Origin: Rhodococcus pyridinivorans
Lineage (GTDB): Bacteria > Actinomycetota > Actinomycetes > Mycobacteriales > Mycobacteriaceae
NCBI RefSeq assembly: GCF_900105195.1
Contig: NZ_FNRX01000002.1
Span: forward strand, 2,294,001-2,358,000
Length of the DNA stretch: 64,000 nucleotides
Reading direction: 5' to 3'
Both the position numbers and the translations under genes were made by a program. Under the pieces are notes generated by a model that was not told the origin of the DNA, searched no databases, and worked only from the letters and a program-made list of their open reading frames with translations. Below are positions 41,764-50,828 of this stretch, one piece after another (position 1 is the stretch's first letter; the number at the start of each line of letters is the position of its first letter).

Positions 41764-42731
41764 GCGACGCGTCCCTGCATCTGATCCTCGGTGAGGAAGA
41801 ACTGCTCGTCGACCGTGCCGTCGCGAAGATCGTGTCCGATGTCCGCACGCGCAGCGAAACTCCCGGCGATCTCCCCGTCTCCCGGCTCCGCGCCGGCGAC
41901 GCGGGCGTACCCGAACTCGCCGAGCTGCTGAGTCCGTCGCTGTTCGCGGAAGAACGCATCGTGATCCTCGAATCCACCGCCGACGCCGGGAAGGACGCCG
42001 CGGCGCTGATCCTCGATGTCGCGGGCGATCCGCCTCCGGGCGTGACACTGGTGATCCTCCACAGCGGCGGGGGACGCACCAAGGCGATGGTGCCCGCGCT
42101 GCGCAAGCGCGGCGCCGAGGAGCACATGTGTGCCGCTCCCGCGAAGGCGGGGGAGAAGGCGGCGTGGGTGCGGACGTTCGTCCACAAGGAGTTCCAGGCT
42201 GCGGGGGTGCGAGTCTCGGGCGATGTCGAACAGCTCGTCATCGAGGCGGTGGGTTCCGACCTGCGCGAACTCGCTGCGGCGTGCAGCCAGCTCGTGGCCG
42301 ACACCGGCGGCAAGATCGATGCTGCGGCCGTGCGACGCTACTACTCGGGCAAGGCCGAGGTGTCGGGATTCGACGTAGCCGAGAAGGCCGTGGCCGGCGA
42401 TACGGCCGGTGCGCTCGAAGCGCTACGGTGGGCGATGCACCGCGGTGTCGCCCACGTGCTGCTCGCCGATGCTCTCGCCGACGCCGTGCACACGATCGCC
42501 CGGGTCGGCTCGGCCGGTCGCGGCGACCCGTTCTCCCTCGCGTCGTCGCTGGGTATGCCGCCGTGGAAGGTGAAGAAGGCGCAGGCGCAGGCGCGCACGT
42601 GGGCGCCGGCGTCGATCGGGACCGCACTCACGGTGGTCGCTGCGCTCAACGCCGACGTCAAGGGAGCCGCGGCCGATCCGGACTACGCCCTCGAGCACGC
42701 CGTGCGGGTCATCTCCGAGCTGGCGGCCTGA
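41760..42731 (+). CDS. holA: DNA polymerase III subunit delta
   Basis: HolA (323 residues) is the clamp-loader delta subunit that opens the beta clamp. The N-terminal [20 protein letters not shown], the [20 protein letters not shown] region and the C-terminal collar helices match the family. The order comEC-holA-rpsT is very widely conserved. Its GTG overlaps the comEC stop. Confidence 0.93.
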   Translation: MSDASLHLILGEEELLVDRAVAKIVSDVRTRSETPGDLPVSRLRAGDAGVPELAELLSPSLFAEERIVILESTADAGKDAAALILDVAGDPPPGVTLVILHSGGGRTKAMVPALRKRGAEEHMCAAPAKAGEKAAWVRTFVHKEFQAAGVRVSGDVEQLVIEAVGSDLRELAAACSQLVADTGGKIDAAAVRRYYSGKAEVSGFDVAEKAVAGDTAGALEALRWAMHRGVAHVLLADALADAVHTIARVGSAGRGDPFSLASSLGMPPWKVKKAQAQARTWAPASIGTALTVVAALNADVKGAAADPDYALEHAVRVISELAA

Positions 42732-42741
42732 GGCTTCTCCG

Positions 42742-42774
42742 CCGTGCCCGTGCCCGTGCCCGTGCTCGTGCCCG
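42742..42774. repeat. Short CCGTGC simple repeat after holA
   Basis: About five copies of the hexamer CCGTGC or CCGTGCT follow one another in the non-coding gap. It is a slippage-prone tract with no evident function. Confidence 0.6.
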
Positions 42775-42817
42775 CGGCCGATTCCGGGCGGGCGGCATCA
42801 TATCTGTCGTTCAACGC

Positions 42818-42853
42818 CACGAAGGCCGTCCCCGGCGGGGGACGGCCTTCGTG
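42818..42853. terminator. Bidirectional terminator between holA and rpsT
   Basis: A perfect 16-bp inverted repeat (42818-42833 with 42838-42853) has a GGCG loop between the convergent genes. Confidence 0.85.
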
Positions 42854-42890
42854 AAGCAGAGCCTGCGTCTACTACCTTGGAGCGATGAAC

Positions 42891-43151
42891 TCAGAGCTTG
42901 TTGGCAAGCTTCGCGAGAGCAGACTTCTTGTTGGCAGCCTGGTTGGGGTGGATGACACCCTTGCTGGCAGCCTTGTCGAGCTGACGGCTCGTGGCGACGA
43001 GGAGCTCGTTGACCTTGTCCTTGTCGCCAGCGGCCGCAGCCTCGCGGAACGAACGGATCGCCGTACGAAGCGACGACTTCACCGACTGATTCCGGAGTCG
43101 GTTGCGCTCGTTGGTGCGAATCCGCTTCACCTGGGACTTGATGTTGGCCAC
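42891..43151 (-). CDS. rpsT: 30S ribosomal protein S20
   Basis: S20 (86 residues) is Lys/Arg/Ala-rich and helical: [40 protein letters not shown] and [19 protein letters not shown]. The GTG start at 43151 gives the canonical N-terminus; the 20 codons upstream in frame are leader. It is convergent to holA, the conserved arrangement. Confidence 0.96.
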   Translation of the reverse strand: MANIKSQVKRIRTNERNRLRNQSVKSSLRTAIRSFREAAAAGDKDKVNELLVATSRQLDKAASKGVIHPNQAANKKSALAKLANKL

Positions 43152-43514
43152 GCGTAAAATCCTGTCGTCTTGCTGGTAGCTGGTAGGAAAGCTCTGGGTG
43201 CATCTGAGCACCGATGGACAAGGTTACCAAGAACGGATCGCAAAGCCCAAACCGGCGGTCGAATCACCCTTCTCACCGGCCTGATCGTTTCGGCCAGGAC
43301 TACGCGCACCTGACTGTTGTTGTTGCGTGCCGCCGCGGGAGGGCATCTACATGGGCGGACACGCCACGGTGCACGATGTCGTTGTCGAGGTCACGGCGCA
43401 TGCGTAATCTCCCTCACAGCGCGAACGACGAGTTCGCGGCTGCGGTGCATCGACTCGAAGTGTTCTACCACCAGGTTCCGCCTGCGAGCGGGACCGCGAA
43501 CATCGAGGTGACCC
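43152..43514. other. Intergenic region between rpsT and the aquaporin gene
   Basis: These 363 bases hold the rpsT leader on the minus strand and the aquaporin promoter on the plus strand. I find no convincing protein gene. A tiny ORF at 43351-43407 (MGGHATVHDVVVEVTAHA) follows GGAGGG, but its reality is doubtful. Longer open frames here have unlike composition and no family resemblance. Confidence 0.5.
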
Positions 43515-44336
43515 ATGGAACCCCCACGCGATCCCGAGTCCCGAATCGACGAAGATCTCGCACGCCAGACCTCCCTGGAAATCAGCGACCCCGGTGAGTT
43601 CTCCGACCTGCGGAAGTACGTGGCGGAGGCGATCGGAACCTTCCTCCTGGTGTTCTCCGCGGTGGGTACCGCGGTGTTCGCCGGAACCTATGTCGGTCAG
43701 CTCGGCGTCGCACTGGCGTTCGGCCTGACCCTGCTGTTCCTCGTGTACACCATCGGCCCGATCTCCGGGTGTCACGTGAACCCGGCGGTGACGCTCGGGC
43801 AGCTCATCGTCGGTCACGTGACGCCGGTGCGCGCCGTGGGTTACTGGATCGCGCAGGTCGTCGGCGGTCTGGTCGCCGGTCTGACGCTCTACGCGGTGGC
43901 GTCGTCGTTGCCGAGCTACGACCGTGCCGCCGACGGCCTCGGGGCGAACGGCTGGGGCGCGCACAGCCCCTCGGCGGTGCACGGTCCGCTCGGCGGCGTG
44001 CTCGAGAACGGCTACGGCATCGGCGCGATGATCGTCGTCGAGGTCCTGCTCACGGCCGTGCTCGTCTTCGTGGTGCTGGGTGCGACCGATCAGGTGGCCG
44101 ACGCGCCGATCGCCGGCATCGCCATCGGCTTCACTCTCGCGGTGATCCACCTGATCTCGATCCCGATCGACAACACGTCGGTCAATCCCGCCCGTAGCCT
44201 CGCCGTCGCCTTCTACCAGGACGGTGCGCTCGGGCAGCTGTGGGCATTCATCGTGTTCCCGCTCATCGGCGGAGCGCTCGGAGCGCTCGTCTACACCTTC
44301 CTCTTCGGGCGGCGGTACGGGCTCCGGGCCTCCTGA
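43515..44336 (+). CDS. Aquaporin (MIP family, AqpZ-like)
   Basis: The protein (273 residues) begins with about 35 acidic cytoplasmic residues, then six membrane helices and two half-helices. Both NPA boxes are present: SGCHVNPAVTLGQLIVGHV and NTSVNPARSLAVAFYQDGAL, the latter with the selectivity-filter Arg. This favours water over glycerol. A variable loop (ANGWGAHSPSAVHGPLGGVL) replaces a helix connection. GAGGTGA lies 3 bases before the ATG. It is probably single, ending convergent with the PemK-like gene. Confidence 0.93.
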   Translation: MEPPRDPESRIDEDLARQTSLEISDPGEFSDLRKYVAEAIGTFLLVFSAVGTAVFAGTYVGQLGVALAFGLTLLFLVYTIGPISGCHVNPAVTLGQLIVGHVTPVRAVGYWIAQVVGGLVAGLTLYAVASSLPSYDRAADGLGANGWGAHSPSAVHGPLGGVLENGYGIGAMIVVEVLLTAVLVFVVLGATDQVADAPIAGIAIGFTLAVIHLISIPIDNTSVNPARSLAVAFYQDGALGQLWAFIVFPLIGGALGALVYTFLFGRRYGLRAS

Positions 44337-44363
44337 GGGCCTGCGGTCAGGGCGCGGCCCGAT

Positions 44364-45032
44364 TCAGCTCCAGCCGAAATCGGTACGGAGCCGGGTCGCG
44401 ACCTGATCGAATCGTGCGCGGGGGAGGATCGCGCCTTCGCGGCGGATGCCGTCCTCGGGAACGTCGAGCACGCGATCGAGGCGCACCCAGCTCGGGCGGT
44501 TCTCCGCGTCCCACGGTCCGGAGCCGATTCCGAGCCAGTCGCGGTGACCGTCGCGTTCGGAGTTCGACGAGAGCATCAGCCCGAGCAGCGTCCTGTCGTC
44601 GCGGCCCACGACGAGCACCGGGCGGTCCTTGCCCTCCGTCGGATCTTCTTCATAGGCCACCCAGGTCCACACGATCTCGCCCGGATCGGCGCGACCGTCG
44701 AGGTCGGGGGAGTACTCGAGGCGGCGGGCACGCTGCGCCGTGGGCGTGGTGCGCGACGCCACCGGGCGACCGGGGGCCGGACGCTTCGTGCCGGACTGGG
44801 TCTTCGCGGCACCTGGCTTCGGCGCCGTGGTCCCGGACGCGCCGGGCTTCGGTGCCGCAGTGGTACCGCTCCCCGAGGTTCCGCTCGCTGCGCCGGTCCG
44901 GCCGGCCGCGTTCAACGCGGCGCGCGCCTTGTCGAGCGCCCCGGACTGCTGCAACTGCTGGTAGATCTTCGGACCCTGGTCGACGGCGAGACGCCCCAGC
45001 TGCCTGCCCAACTTCTTCCATGTACCGGCCAC
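44364..45032 (-). CDS. PemK/MazF-fold protein with long N-terminal extension
   Basis: The protein has 222 residues. The first 110 are a short helix-forming start (AGTWKKLGRQLGRLAVDQGP) and a low-complexity Gly/Ala/Pro/Thr linker with repeats of GTTAPKPGA type. The C-terminal 110 are a PemK/MazF-like barrel (DPGEIVWTWVAYEEDPTEGK, DRPVLVVGRDDRTLLGLMLS, RPSWVRLDRVLDVPEDGIRR). No antitoxin gene is adjacent, so a stand-alone role, as for its mycobacterial counterpart next to lepA, is likelier than a classical toxin. The GTG at 45032 is chosen because the frame further upstream is antisense to lepA. Confidence 0.75.
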   Translation of the reverse strand: MAGTWKKLGRQLGRLAVDQGPKIYQQLQQSGALDKARAALNAAGRTGAASGTSGSGTTAAPKPGASGTTAPKPGAAKTQSGTKRPAPGRPVASRTTPTAQRARRLEYSPDLDGRADPGEIVWTWVAYEEDPTEGKDRPVLVVGRDDRTLLGLMLSSNSERDGHRDWLGIGSGPWDAENRPSWVRLDRVLDVPEDGIRREGAILPRARFDQVATRLRTDFGWS

Positions 45033-45149
45033 GGGAACCGAGCTTAACCGGACCTGACCCGGGCGAAATCCCGGCCGTCGCCCGACTTGGATATTCTGCA
45101 GGGTGACCGCGGTCTGCTGGCCGCTGCCAGTCCGAGTCAGGAGCACGAC

Positions 45150-46991
45150 ATCAGCACCTTCGCCGACACCACGTTCACGGACCCCGCAAAGATCCGGAAC
45201 TTCTGCATCATCGCGCACATCGACCACGGAAAGTCGACGCTCGCGGACCGGATGCTGCAGCTCACCGGGGTGGTCGAGGAGCGGCAGATGCGCGCCCAGT
45301 ACCTCGACCGCATGGACATCGAGCGCGAGCGTGGCATCACGATCAAGGCGCAGAACGTACGTCTGCCGTGGAAGCTCGACGGCGAAGACTATGTGATGCA
45401 CCTGATCGACACCCCGGGCCACGTCGACTTCACCTACGAGGTCTCCCGCGCGCTCGAGGCGTGCGAGGGCGCGGTCCTGCTCGTCGACGCCGCGCAGGGC
45501 ATCGAGGCGCAGACCCTCGCCAATCTCTACCTTGCGCTCGACAAGGACCTGACGATCATCCCGGTCCTCAACAAGATCGACCTGCCCGCGGCCGATCCCG
45601 ACCGCTATGCCGGTGAGATCGCGAACATCATCGGCTGTGAGCCGTCCGACGTGCTCCGGGTCTCCGGCAAGACCGGCGAGGGCGTCCCCGAACTCATCGA
45701 CGCCGTGATCCGCCAGGTGCCGCCGCCGGTCGGTGACGCCGACGCGCCCGCCCGCGCCATGATCTTCGACTCCGTCTACGACACCTACCGCGGCGTCGTG
45801 ACGTACGTGCGTGTGGTCGACGGCAAGATCGTGCCCCGCGAGAAGATCAAGATGATGTCGACGGGCACGACCCACGAACTGCTCGAGGTCGGCATCGTCT
45901 CGCCCGAACCCAAGGCCACCGCCGGTCTCGGCGTCGGCGAGGTGGGCTATCTCATCACCGGCGTGAAGGACGTGCGCCAGTCGAAGGTCGGCGACACCGT
46001 CACCACCGCCCGCCACGGTGCGGAGGAGCCGCTCACCGGCTACCGCGAACCGCGCCCGATGGTCTACTCCGGTCTGTACCCGGTCGACGGCTCCGACTAC
46101 CCGGTGCTGCGCGACGCGCTCGACAAGCTCCAGCTCAACGACGCCGCGCTCACCTACGAGCCCGAGACGTCCGTCGCTCTCGGGTTCGGTTTCCGCTGCG
46201 GCTTCCTCGGTCTGCTGCACATGGAGATCACCCGCGAGCGCCTCGAGCGCGAGTTCGGCCTCGACCTGATCTCCACGGCTCCCAACGTCGTCTACCGCGT
46301 CGTGCTCGAAGGCGGCCAGGAAGTCGTCGTGACGAACCCGTCCGACTGGCCCGAGGGCAAGGCTCGCGAGATCTACGAACCGATCGTCAAGTGCACCATC
46401 ATCGCGCCGAGCGAGTTCATCGGTTCGATCATGGAGCTGTGCCAGTCGCGGCGCGGTGAGCTCGGCGGTATGGACTACCTGTCCGAGACCCGCGTCGAGC
46501 TGCGGTACACGCTGCCGATGGCCGAGATCATCTTCGACTTCTTCGACTCGCTGAAGTCGCGCACCCGCGGCTACGCCTCGATGGACTACGAGGAGGCCGG
46601 AGAGCAGGAGGCCGCGCTGGTCAAGGTCGACATCCTGTTGCAGGGCGAGGCCGTCGACGCATTCAGCGCGATCGTCCACAAGGACGCCGCGGCCGCCTAC
46701 GGCAACAAGATGACGACCAAGCTCAAGGAACTCATCCCGCGGCAGCAGTTCGAGGTGCCCGTCCAGGCCGCGATCGGCTCGAAGATCATCGCCCGCGAGA
46801 ACATCCGGGCGATCCGCAAGGACGTTCTCGCCAAGTGCTACGGCGGCGACATCAGCCGTAAGCGCAAGCTGCTCGAGAAGCAGAAGGAAGGCAAGAAGCG
46901 GATGAAGACCATCGGCCGCGTCGACGTTCCGCAGGAGGCGTTCGTCGCCGCGTTGTCGTCCGAGGCCTCGTCCGACAAGCCGAAGAAGTAG
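45150..46991 (+). CDS. lepA: Elongation factor 4 (LepA), possible ATC start
   Basis: LepA (about 613 residues from 45150) is a ribosome back-translocating GTPase. G1 is [18 protein letters not shown]2 [15 protein letters not shown]3 [20 protein letters not shown] and G4 [13 protein letters not shown]; the C-terminal ends with [20 protein letters not shown]. No in-frame ATG or GTG precedes G1. A TTG at 45087 would give 21 more residues, but a -10-like TATTCT lies just inside it. AGGAG (45139-45143) stands 6 bases before ATC at 45150, where the conserved [18 protein letters not shown] begins, so I prefer the rare ATC start. Confidence 0.9.
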   Translation: MSTFADTTFTDPAKIRNFCIIAHIDHGKSTLADRMLQLTGVVEERQMRAQYLDRMDIERERGITIKAQNVRLPWKLDGEDYVMHLIDTPGHVDFTYEVSRALEACEGAVLLVDAAQGIEAQTLANLYLALDKDLTIIPVLNKIDLPAADPDRYAGEIANIIGCEPSDVLRVSGKTGEGVPELIDAVIRQVPPPVGDADAPARAMIFDSVYDTYRGVVTYVRVVDGKIVPREKIKMMSTGTTHELLEVGIVSPEPKATAGLGVGEVGYLITGVKDVRQSKVGDTVTTARHGAEEPLTGYREPRPMVYSGLYPVDGSDYPVLRDALDKLQLNDAALTYEPETSVALGFGFRCGFLGLLHMEITRERLEREFGLDLISTAPNVVYRVVLEGGQEVVVTNPSDWPEGKAREIYEPIVKCTIIAPSEFIGSIMELCQSRRGELGGMDYLSETRVELRYTLPMAEIIFDFFDSLKSRTRGYASMDYEEAGEQEAALVKVDILLQGEAVDAFSAIVHKDAAAAYGNKMTTKLKELIPRQQFEVPVQAAIGSKIIARENIRAIRKDVLAKCYGGDISRKRKLLEKQKEGKKRMKTIGRVDVPQEAFVAALSSEASSDKPKK

Positions 46992-47026
46992 TCGCTCCTG
47001 CTGCGACGCCCACCGGAAGGATTCGC

Positions 47027-47959
47027 GTGCTCGACACCTGGCTCACCCGTGAACTCGGAATCTCCGTTCCTCTGCTGGGTGCGCCCATGGGTGGCCGGGC
47101 CGGTGGGCGGCTCGCCGGCGAGGTGACGCGGGCCGGCGGACTCGGCCTGATCGGTGCCGCCCGGTACAACACCGCCGAGTGGATCGAGGGCGAGGTGCGC
47201 ACCGCCCGCGAGATCGGTGGTGGGGCCGTGGGATTCGGTCTGATGACTTGGGCGCTTGCCGACGACGACAGCCTCCTCACCGCGGTGCTCGAGCACCGCC
47301 CGCAACTGGTCACGCTCTCGTTCGGCGATCCCGCTCCCTACATCGAGCGCGTCCACGAGGCCGGGGCCGTCGTCCTCTCGCAGATCAACACGGTCGACGA
47401 TCTGCGCGTGGTCGAGGCAGCGGGTGTCGACGCGGTGATCGCGCAGGGCCATGAGGCCGGTGGGCACACGGGCAGGATCGGTACCCTCCCGTTGCTGCAG
47501 GAGGTGCTCGAGTCGACGTCGCTGCCCGTGCTCGCCGCAGGTGGCATCGCCACGGGTCGCGGTCTGGCAGCGGTGCTCGCAGCCGGTGGGCAGGGCGCCC
47601 TGGTCGGGACGGCGCTGCTCGCCAGCCCGGAGACCGTCGGCCCCGACTACGCCCGTGGCCGGCTCGTGGAGGCCGGCAGCGCCGACACCGTCTACACCGA
47701 CGTCTTCGACAAGGCCCGGCACCAGCCGTGGCCGGCGCGCTGGGGCGGACGCGCCCTGCGCAATGCGTTCACCGAGGAGTGGCACGGCCGGGGCGCCGAC
47801 GAGGACACCCTCGCCGCGGCGTACACCGGTGACGATCCCGACATCGGGGTGGTCTACGCGGGGGAGGCCGCCGGTCTGGTGCGCTCCGAGCGACCCGCGG
47901 GCGAGGTGATCCGGGGTATCGCCGAACAGGCGGAGACCCTGCTGTCCCGCTTCCGTTGA
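47027..47959 (+). CDS. Nitronate monooxygenase-type FMN enzyme
   Basis: The protein (310 residues) is a TIM barrel of the 2-nitropropane dioxygenase/nitronate monooxygenase family: ELGISVPLLGAPMGGRAGGR at the N-terminus, GVDAVIAQGHEAGGHTGRIG with the conserved His, and LPVLAAGGIATGRGLAAVLA plus GQGALVGTALLASPE for FMN phosphate. It may detoxify alkyl nitronates or act as an enoyl-reductase-like flavin oxidase. The GTG at 47027 follows GGAAGG by about 6 bases. It lies 35 bases after lepA. Confidence 0.87.
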   Translation: MLDTWLTRELGISVPLLGAPMGGRAGGRLAGEVTRAGGLGLIGAARYNTAEWIEGEVRTAREIGGGAVGFGLMTWALADDDSLLTAVLEHRPQLVTLSFGDPAPYIERVHEAGAVVLSQINTVDDLRVVEAAGVDAVIAQGHEAGGHTGRIGTLPLLQEVLESTSLPVLAAGGIATGRGLAAVLAAGGQGALVGTALLASPETVGPDYARGRLVEAGSADTVYTDVFDKARHQPWPARWGGRALRNAFTEEWHGRGADEDTLAAAYTGDDPDIGVVYAGEAAGLVRSERPAGEVIRGIAEQAETLLSRFR

Positions 47960-47994
47960 GCACTGCGCCGGCACACGGACGTCCACATTCGAGC

Positions 47995-48013
47995 TGAGGT
48001 GAGCCTCACCTGA
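47995..48013 (+). promoter_or_regulatory. IdeR/DtxR iron box
   Basis: The 19-base sequence TGAGGTGAGCCTCACCTGA matches the DtxR/IdeR consensus pattern T.AGGT.AG.CT.ACCT.A at every fixed position. It ends 14 bases before the start of the siderophore-binding-protein gene, so iron-loaded IdeR should block that transcript. Confidence 0.8.
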
Positions 48014-48027
48014 GGTGGAGGTCGCCC

Positions 48028-48600
48028 ATGCGCCGAGTCGTTCTCTCCGCGGTAGCGCTCGTACTGTTCGTCGCCCCGACCCTCGTGGCGTGTTCGTCGG
48101 ACACCGATGACACCGCGACCGCCGGCGGTGAGACCGTCACCGTCGAGCACTCCTACGGCACGACGACGATCGAGGGCACACCCGAGCGGATCGTCGCGAC
48201 CTCCAGCCAATGGCTCGACGCTCTCGTCGAACTCGGGGTGCAGCCCATCGCGTACTACAGCGCCGGCTCGTACGGCGACGAGCGCGGCCTCTATCCGTGG
48301 CAGACCGACGTCTCCCCGGATGCGGTGGCGCTGAGTGCGGCGGCGGAGACGTCGGTGCCCGTCGAGGAGGTGGCCGCTCTCGAACCCGACCTGATCCTCG
48401 GCGCCTGGCAGATCGCCTCGCAGAACGACTACGACACGATCTCCGCGGTCGCCCCGACGATCGGGCCTCTCGGCGACACCGGCGTGGACCGCTGGGACGA
48501 ACAGGTGCGCGTGCTCGGTGAGGTCCTCGGCCGCACCGACGACGCCGAGAGGATCATCGCCGACCGCAACGCCGAGATCGAGGCGGTCGCGAACGCCTGA
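48028..48600 (+). pseudogene. Truncated iron-siderophore ABC transporter substrate-binding lipoprotein (N-terminal lobe only)
   Basis: The 190-residue product has a lipoprotein signal (RRVVLSAVALVLFVAPTLVACSS) and the N-terminal lobe of a FecB/FepB-type binding protein: VEHSYGTTTIEGTPERIVAT, SSQWLDALVELGVQPIAYY, LEPDLILGAWQIASQNDYDT. Family members are about 310-340 residues. Here a stop occurs just where the inter-lobe helix ends (RNAEIEAVANA), 7 bases before the convergent trehalase gene, so the C-terminal lobe is missing. Promoter iron box and GGAGGT remain intact. It is either a decayed gene left by deletion or a retained half-protein. No permease gene is nearby. Confidence 0.75.
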
Positions 48601-48607
48601 GACCGGC

Positions 48608-50554
48608 TCACGGTCCGAGATGCGCGGGCCGGAAGTTGCCCGCTCCGATCTCCCGCTCTGCGCGGATGACATGGACGACGGCATTGATGAGCGCCAGGTG
48701 GGTGAACGCCTGCGGGAAGTTCCCCAGATGACGTCCGCTCTCGGTGTCGATCTCCTCGGCATAGAGCTTCAGGGGGCTCGCGTAGTCGAGCAGGCGCTGG
48801 CACAGTGCGGCGGCCCGCTCGACCTCGCCGATCTCGACGAGCGCCGAGACCAGCCAGAACGAGCAGATGGTGAACGAGCCCTCCTTGCCCGCGAGCCCGT
48901 CGTCGGTGGTCTCCACCCGGTAGCGCAGCACCAGCCCGTCCTCGGTGAGTTCGTCGGCGATCGCCAGCACCGTGGCCCGCACCCGGGGGTCGTCTGCGGG
49001 CAGGAAGCGCAACAAGGGGATCAGCAGAGCCGACGCGTCGAGTGACGGGTGGCCGTACCGCTGGGTGAAGACGCCGCGTTCGTCGACGCCGTGTTCGAGG
49101 ACGTCGGCCTTGATCTCGTCGGCCATCGCCGCCCACTTCCGGGCGTAGTCGGGACGACCCTGCAGTTCGGCGAGTTTCGCGCCGCGATCGAGTGCCACCC
49201 AGCACATGACCTTCGACGACACGAAGTGCTGGGGTTCGCCGCGCACCTCCCAGATGCCGCGATCGGGCTTGCGCCAGTTGGCCGCTGCTTCCTCGACCTG
49301 CCGGCGCAGGGTGTGCAACAGCGTCTGGGGGAAGTGCCCGCGGGACTTGACGTGCAGGTACACCGAGTCGAGCAGTGTGCCCCAGATGTCGTGTTGCTGT
49401 TGGTGATAGGCGTCGTTGCCGATGCGGACCGGGGTGGCGCCGTCGTAGCCGCTCAGATGATCGAGGGTCGACTCCGGCAACTCGCGCTCACCGCCCACCC
49501 CGTACATCACCTGGAGCGGATAGCGGACGCCGTCCGCGTCGCGCGAGACGTCGAGGATGAACGAGAAGAAGTCGTCGGCCTCCCGGTCGAACCCGAGGGT
49601 GTACAGACCCCACAGTGCGAAGGTCGAATCGCGTACCCACGCGTAACGGTAGTCCCAGTTACGTTCTCCGCCAGGTGTTTCGGGGAGTGAGGTCGTCGAC
49701 GCTGCGAGCAGCGCCCCGGTCGGGCTGTAGGTCAGTCCCTTGAGCGTCAGAGCGCTGCTCTGCAGGTAGGTGCGCCACGGGTGATCCGGGAAGCGGCCCG
49801 TCGTGATCCACTCGCGCCAGTAGTCCTGGGTGGCGGTCATCTTGACGGCGGCCTCGTCGAAGGTGTGCGGCATCGGGCAGTCCGACCACGACAATGCGAC
49901 GAAGGCCGTGTCGCCCTTGTGGAGTCGACGTCGCGCGCGGACCTCGCGGTCCTCGATTCCGAGGCGCAGATCCGTCGTCATGCGCAGCGTCGGATGTTCG
50001 TCCGGCGCGTTCCGGCATACCGCGGTGGCCTCCTCGTAGACCTTGCCGGTATAGCTCCATTCGGTGCGGCCGCGGTGGTAGTCGAAGGCGGGTTCGCAGC
50101 TGACGTACAGGTCGACCGTCCCGTTCACGCAGCGCACCGTGCGCAACAGCATGTGCTCGGCCTCCCAGTCGGACGGGGTCCGGCGATGCGTGGTGGAGCG
50201 TTCCTCGACGTCGTACCAGGGTGACATGACCAGCGCGTCCCGCACGATCATCCAACCCGTGTCGGTCTGCCAGGTCGTCTCGAGCACCAGACCGCCCGGC
50301 AGGTACCGGCGTGCCGCAGGAACGGTGCGGTCGTGCGGCGACAACCGGAAATGTCCCGCGCTGCGGTCCAGCAGCGACCCGAACACACTCGGGGAGTCCG
50401 GACGGGGCACGCACATCCACTCCACGGTGCCGTCACGTGCGATCAGGCAGGTGCTCTCGCAATCCGAGAGGAATGCGTAGTCGTCGATCGGCGGGAACGG
50501 ACTCCGTCGGAAGGGTGCCCCCGACAGCGGTGAGGAGGAGTGGTAGTGGTCCAT
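48608..50554 (-). CDS. GH15 glucoamylase-fold enzyme, trehalase-type
   Basis: The protein (648 residues) closely matches the mycobacterial GH15 trehalase at the same locus (Rv2402 by memory). The N-terminal beta-sandwich has SPFPPIDDYAFLSDCESTCL and WMCVPRPDSPSVFGSLLDRS. The (alpha/alpha)6 barrel has PGGERNWDYRYAWVRDSTFA with catalytic-site acids, and KPDRGIWEVRGEPQHFVSSK. LGNFPQAFTHLALINAVVHV lies near the end. It should hydrolyse trehalose to glucose. No signal peptide is seen, so it is cytosolic. GGAGGG abuts the ATG, closer than ideal. Confidence 0.88.
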   Translation of the reverse strand: MDHYHSSSPLSGAPFRRSPFPPIDDYAFLSDCESTCLIARDGTVEWMCVPRPDSPSVFGSLLDRSAGHFRLSPHDRTVPAARRYLPGGLVLETTWQTDTGWMIVRDALVMSPWYDVEERSTTHRRTPSDWEAEHMLLRTVRCVNGTVDLYVSCEPAFDYHRGRTEWSYTGKVYEEATAVCRNAPDEHPTLRMTTDLRLGIEDREVRARRRLHKGDTAFVALSWSDCPMPHTFDEAAVKMTATQDYWREWITTGRFPDHPWRTYLQSSALTLKGLTYSPTGALLAASTTSLPETPGGERNWDYRYAWVRDSTFALWGLYTLGFDREADDFFSFILDVSRDADGVRYPLQVMYGVGGERELPESTLDHLSGYDGATPVRIGNDAYHQQQHDIWGTLLDSVYLHVKSRGHFPQTLLHTLRRQVEEAAANWRKPDRGIWEVRGEPQHFVSSKVMCWVALDRGAKLAELQGRPDYARKWAAMADEIKADVLEHGVDERGVFTQRYGHPSLDASALLIPLLRFLPADDPRVRATVLAIADELTEDGLVLRYRVETTDDGLAGKEGSFTICSFWLVSALVEIGEVERAAALCQRLLDYASPLKLYAEEIDTESGRHLGNFPQAFTHLALINAVVHVIRAEREIGAGNFRPAHLGP

Positions 50555-50607
50555 CCCTCCATGATCACCGCGGGCCGGGCGGATCGCAGCGCGGTTGCCG
50601 AACCTAC

Positions 50608-50613
50608 TAGGGT
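50608..50613 (+). promoter_or_regulatory. -10 element TAGGGT for a leaderless small-membrane-protein transcript
   Basis: TAGGGT lies 7 bases before the ATG at 50621, in the 66-base divergent gap with the trehalase gene. Confidence 0.42.
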
Positions 50614-50620
50614 GTAGGCA

Positions 50621-50827
50621 ATGGATCGGGTGGCTTCGTGGTGGGACGGCTTCGAGCTGTGGCTCGCGGGCCTGTCCTTCGTCCCCCAGGTGGCCCTGGT
50701 GCTCGCAGTGCTGGTGCCGGCCTGCTCAGGGGTCGCATGGCTGCTCGATCGGGCGATGGCCGGTGTCTTCGGACTGCTCGGCCGCGGAGAGACGGACTCG
50801 CCCGCCACGACGACGGAGGATTGCTGA
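50621..50827 (+). CDS. Small membrane protein, 68 residues
   Basis: The protein has one or two hydrophobic segments (FELWLAGLSFVPQVALVLAV and CSGVAWLLDRAMAGVFGLLG) with a polar Thr/Ser/Asp tail. Its position between the trehalase gene and subI matches a small mycobacterial membrane-protein gene. Function is unknown. The -10 box immediately upstream supports it as a real gene. Confidence 0.65.
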   Translation: MDRVASWWDGFELWLAGLSFVPQVALVLAVLVPACSGVAWLLDRAMAGVFGLLGRGETDSPATTTEDC

Positions 50828-50828
50828 C

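Noticed and set aside
43214..43597. 127-codon plus-strand frame overlapping the aquaporin start
   Set aside because: Composition is noise-like, it runs through the aquaporin ribosome binding site in another frame, and no family is recognisable.
45087..45149. TTG start for lepA
   Set aside because: It would overlap a probable -10 box and adds residues without resemblance to LepA; kept as the alternative in the lepA entry.
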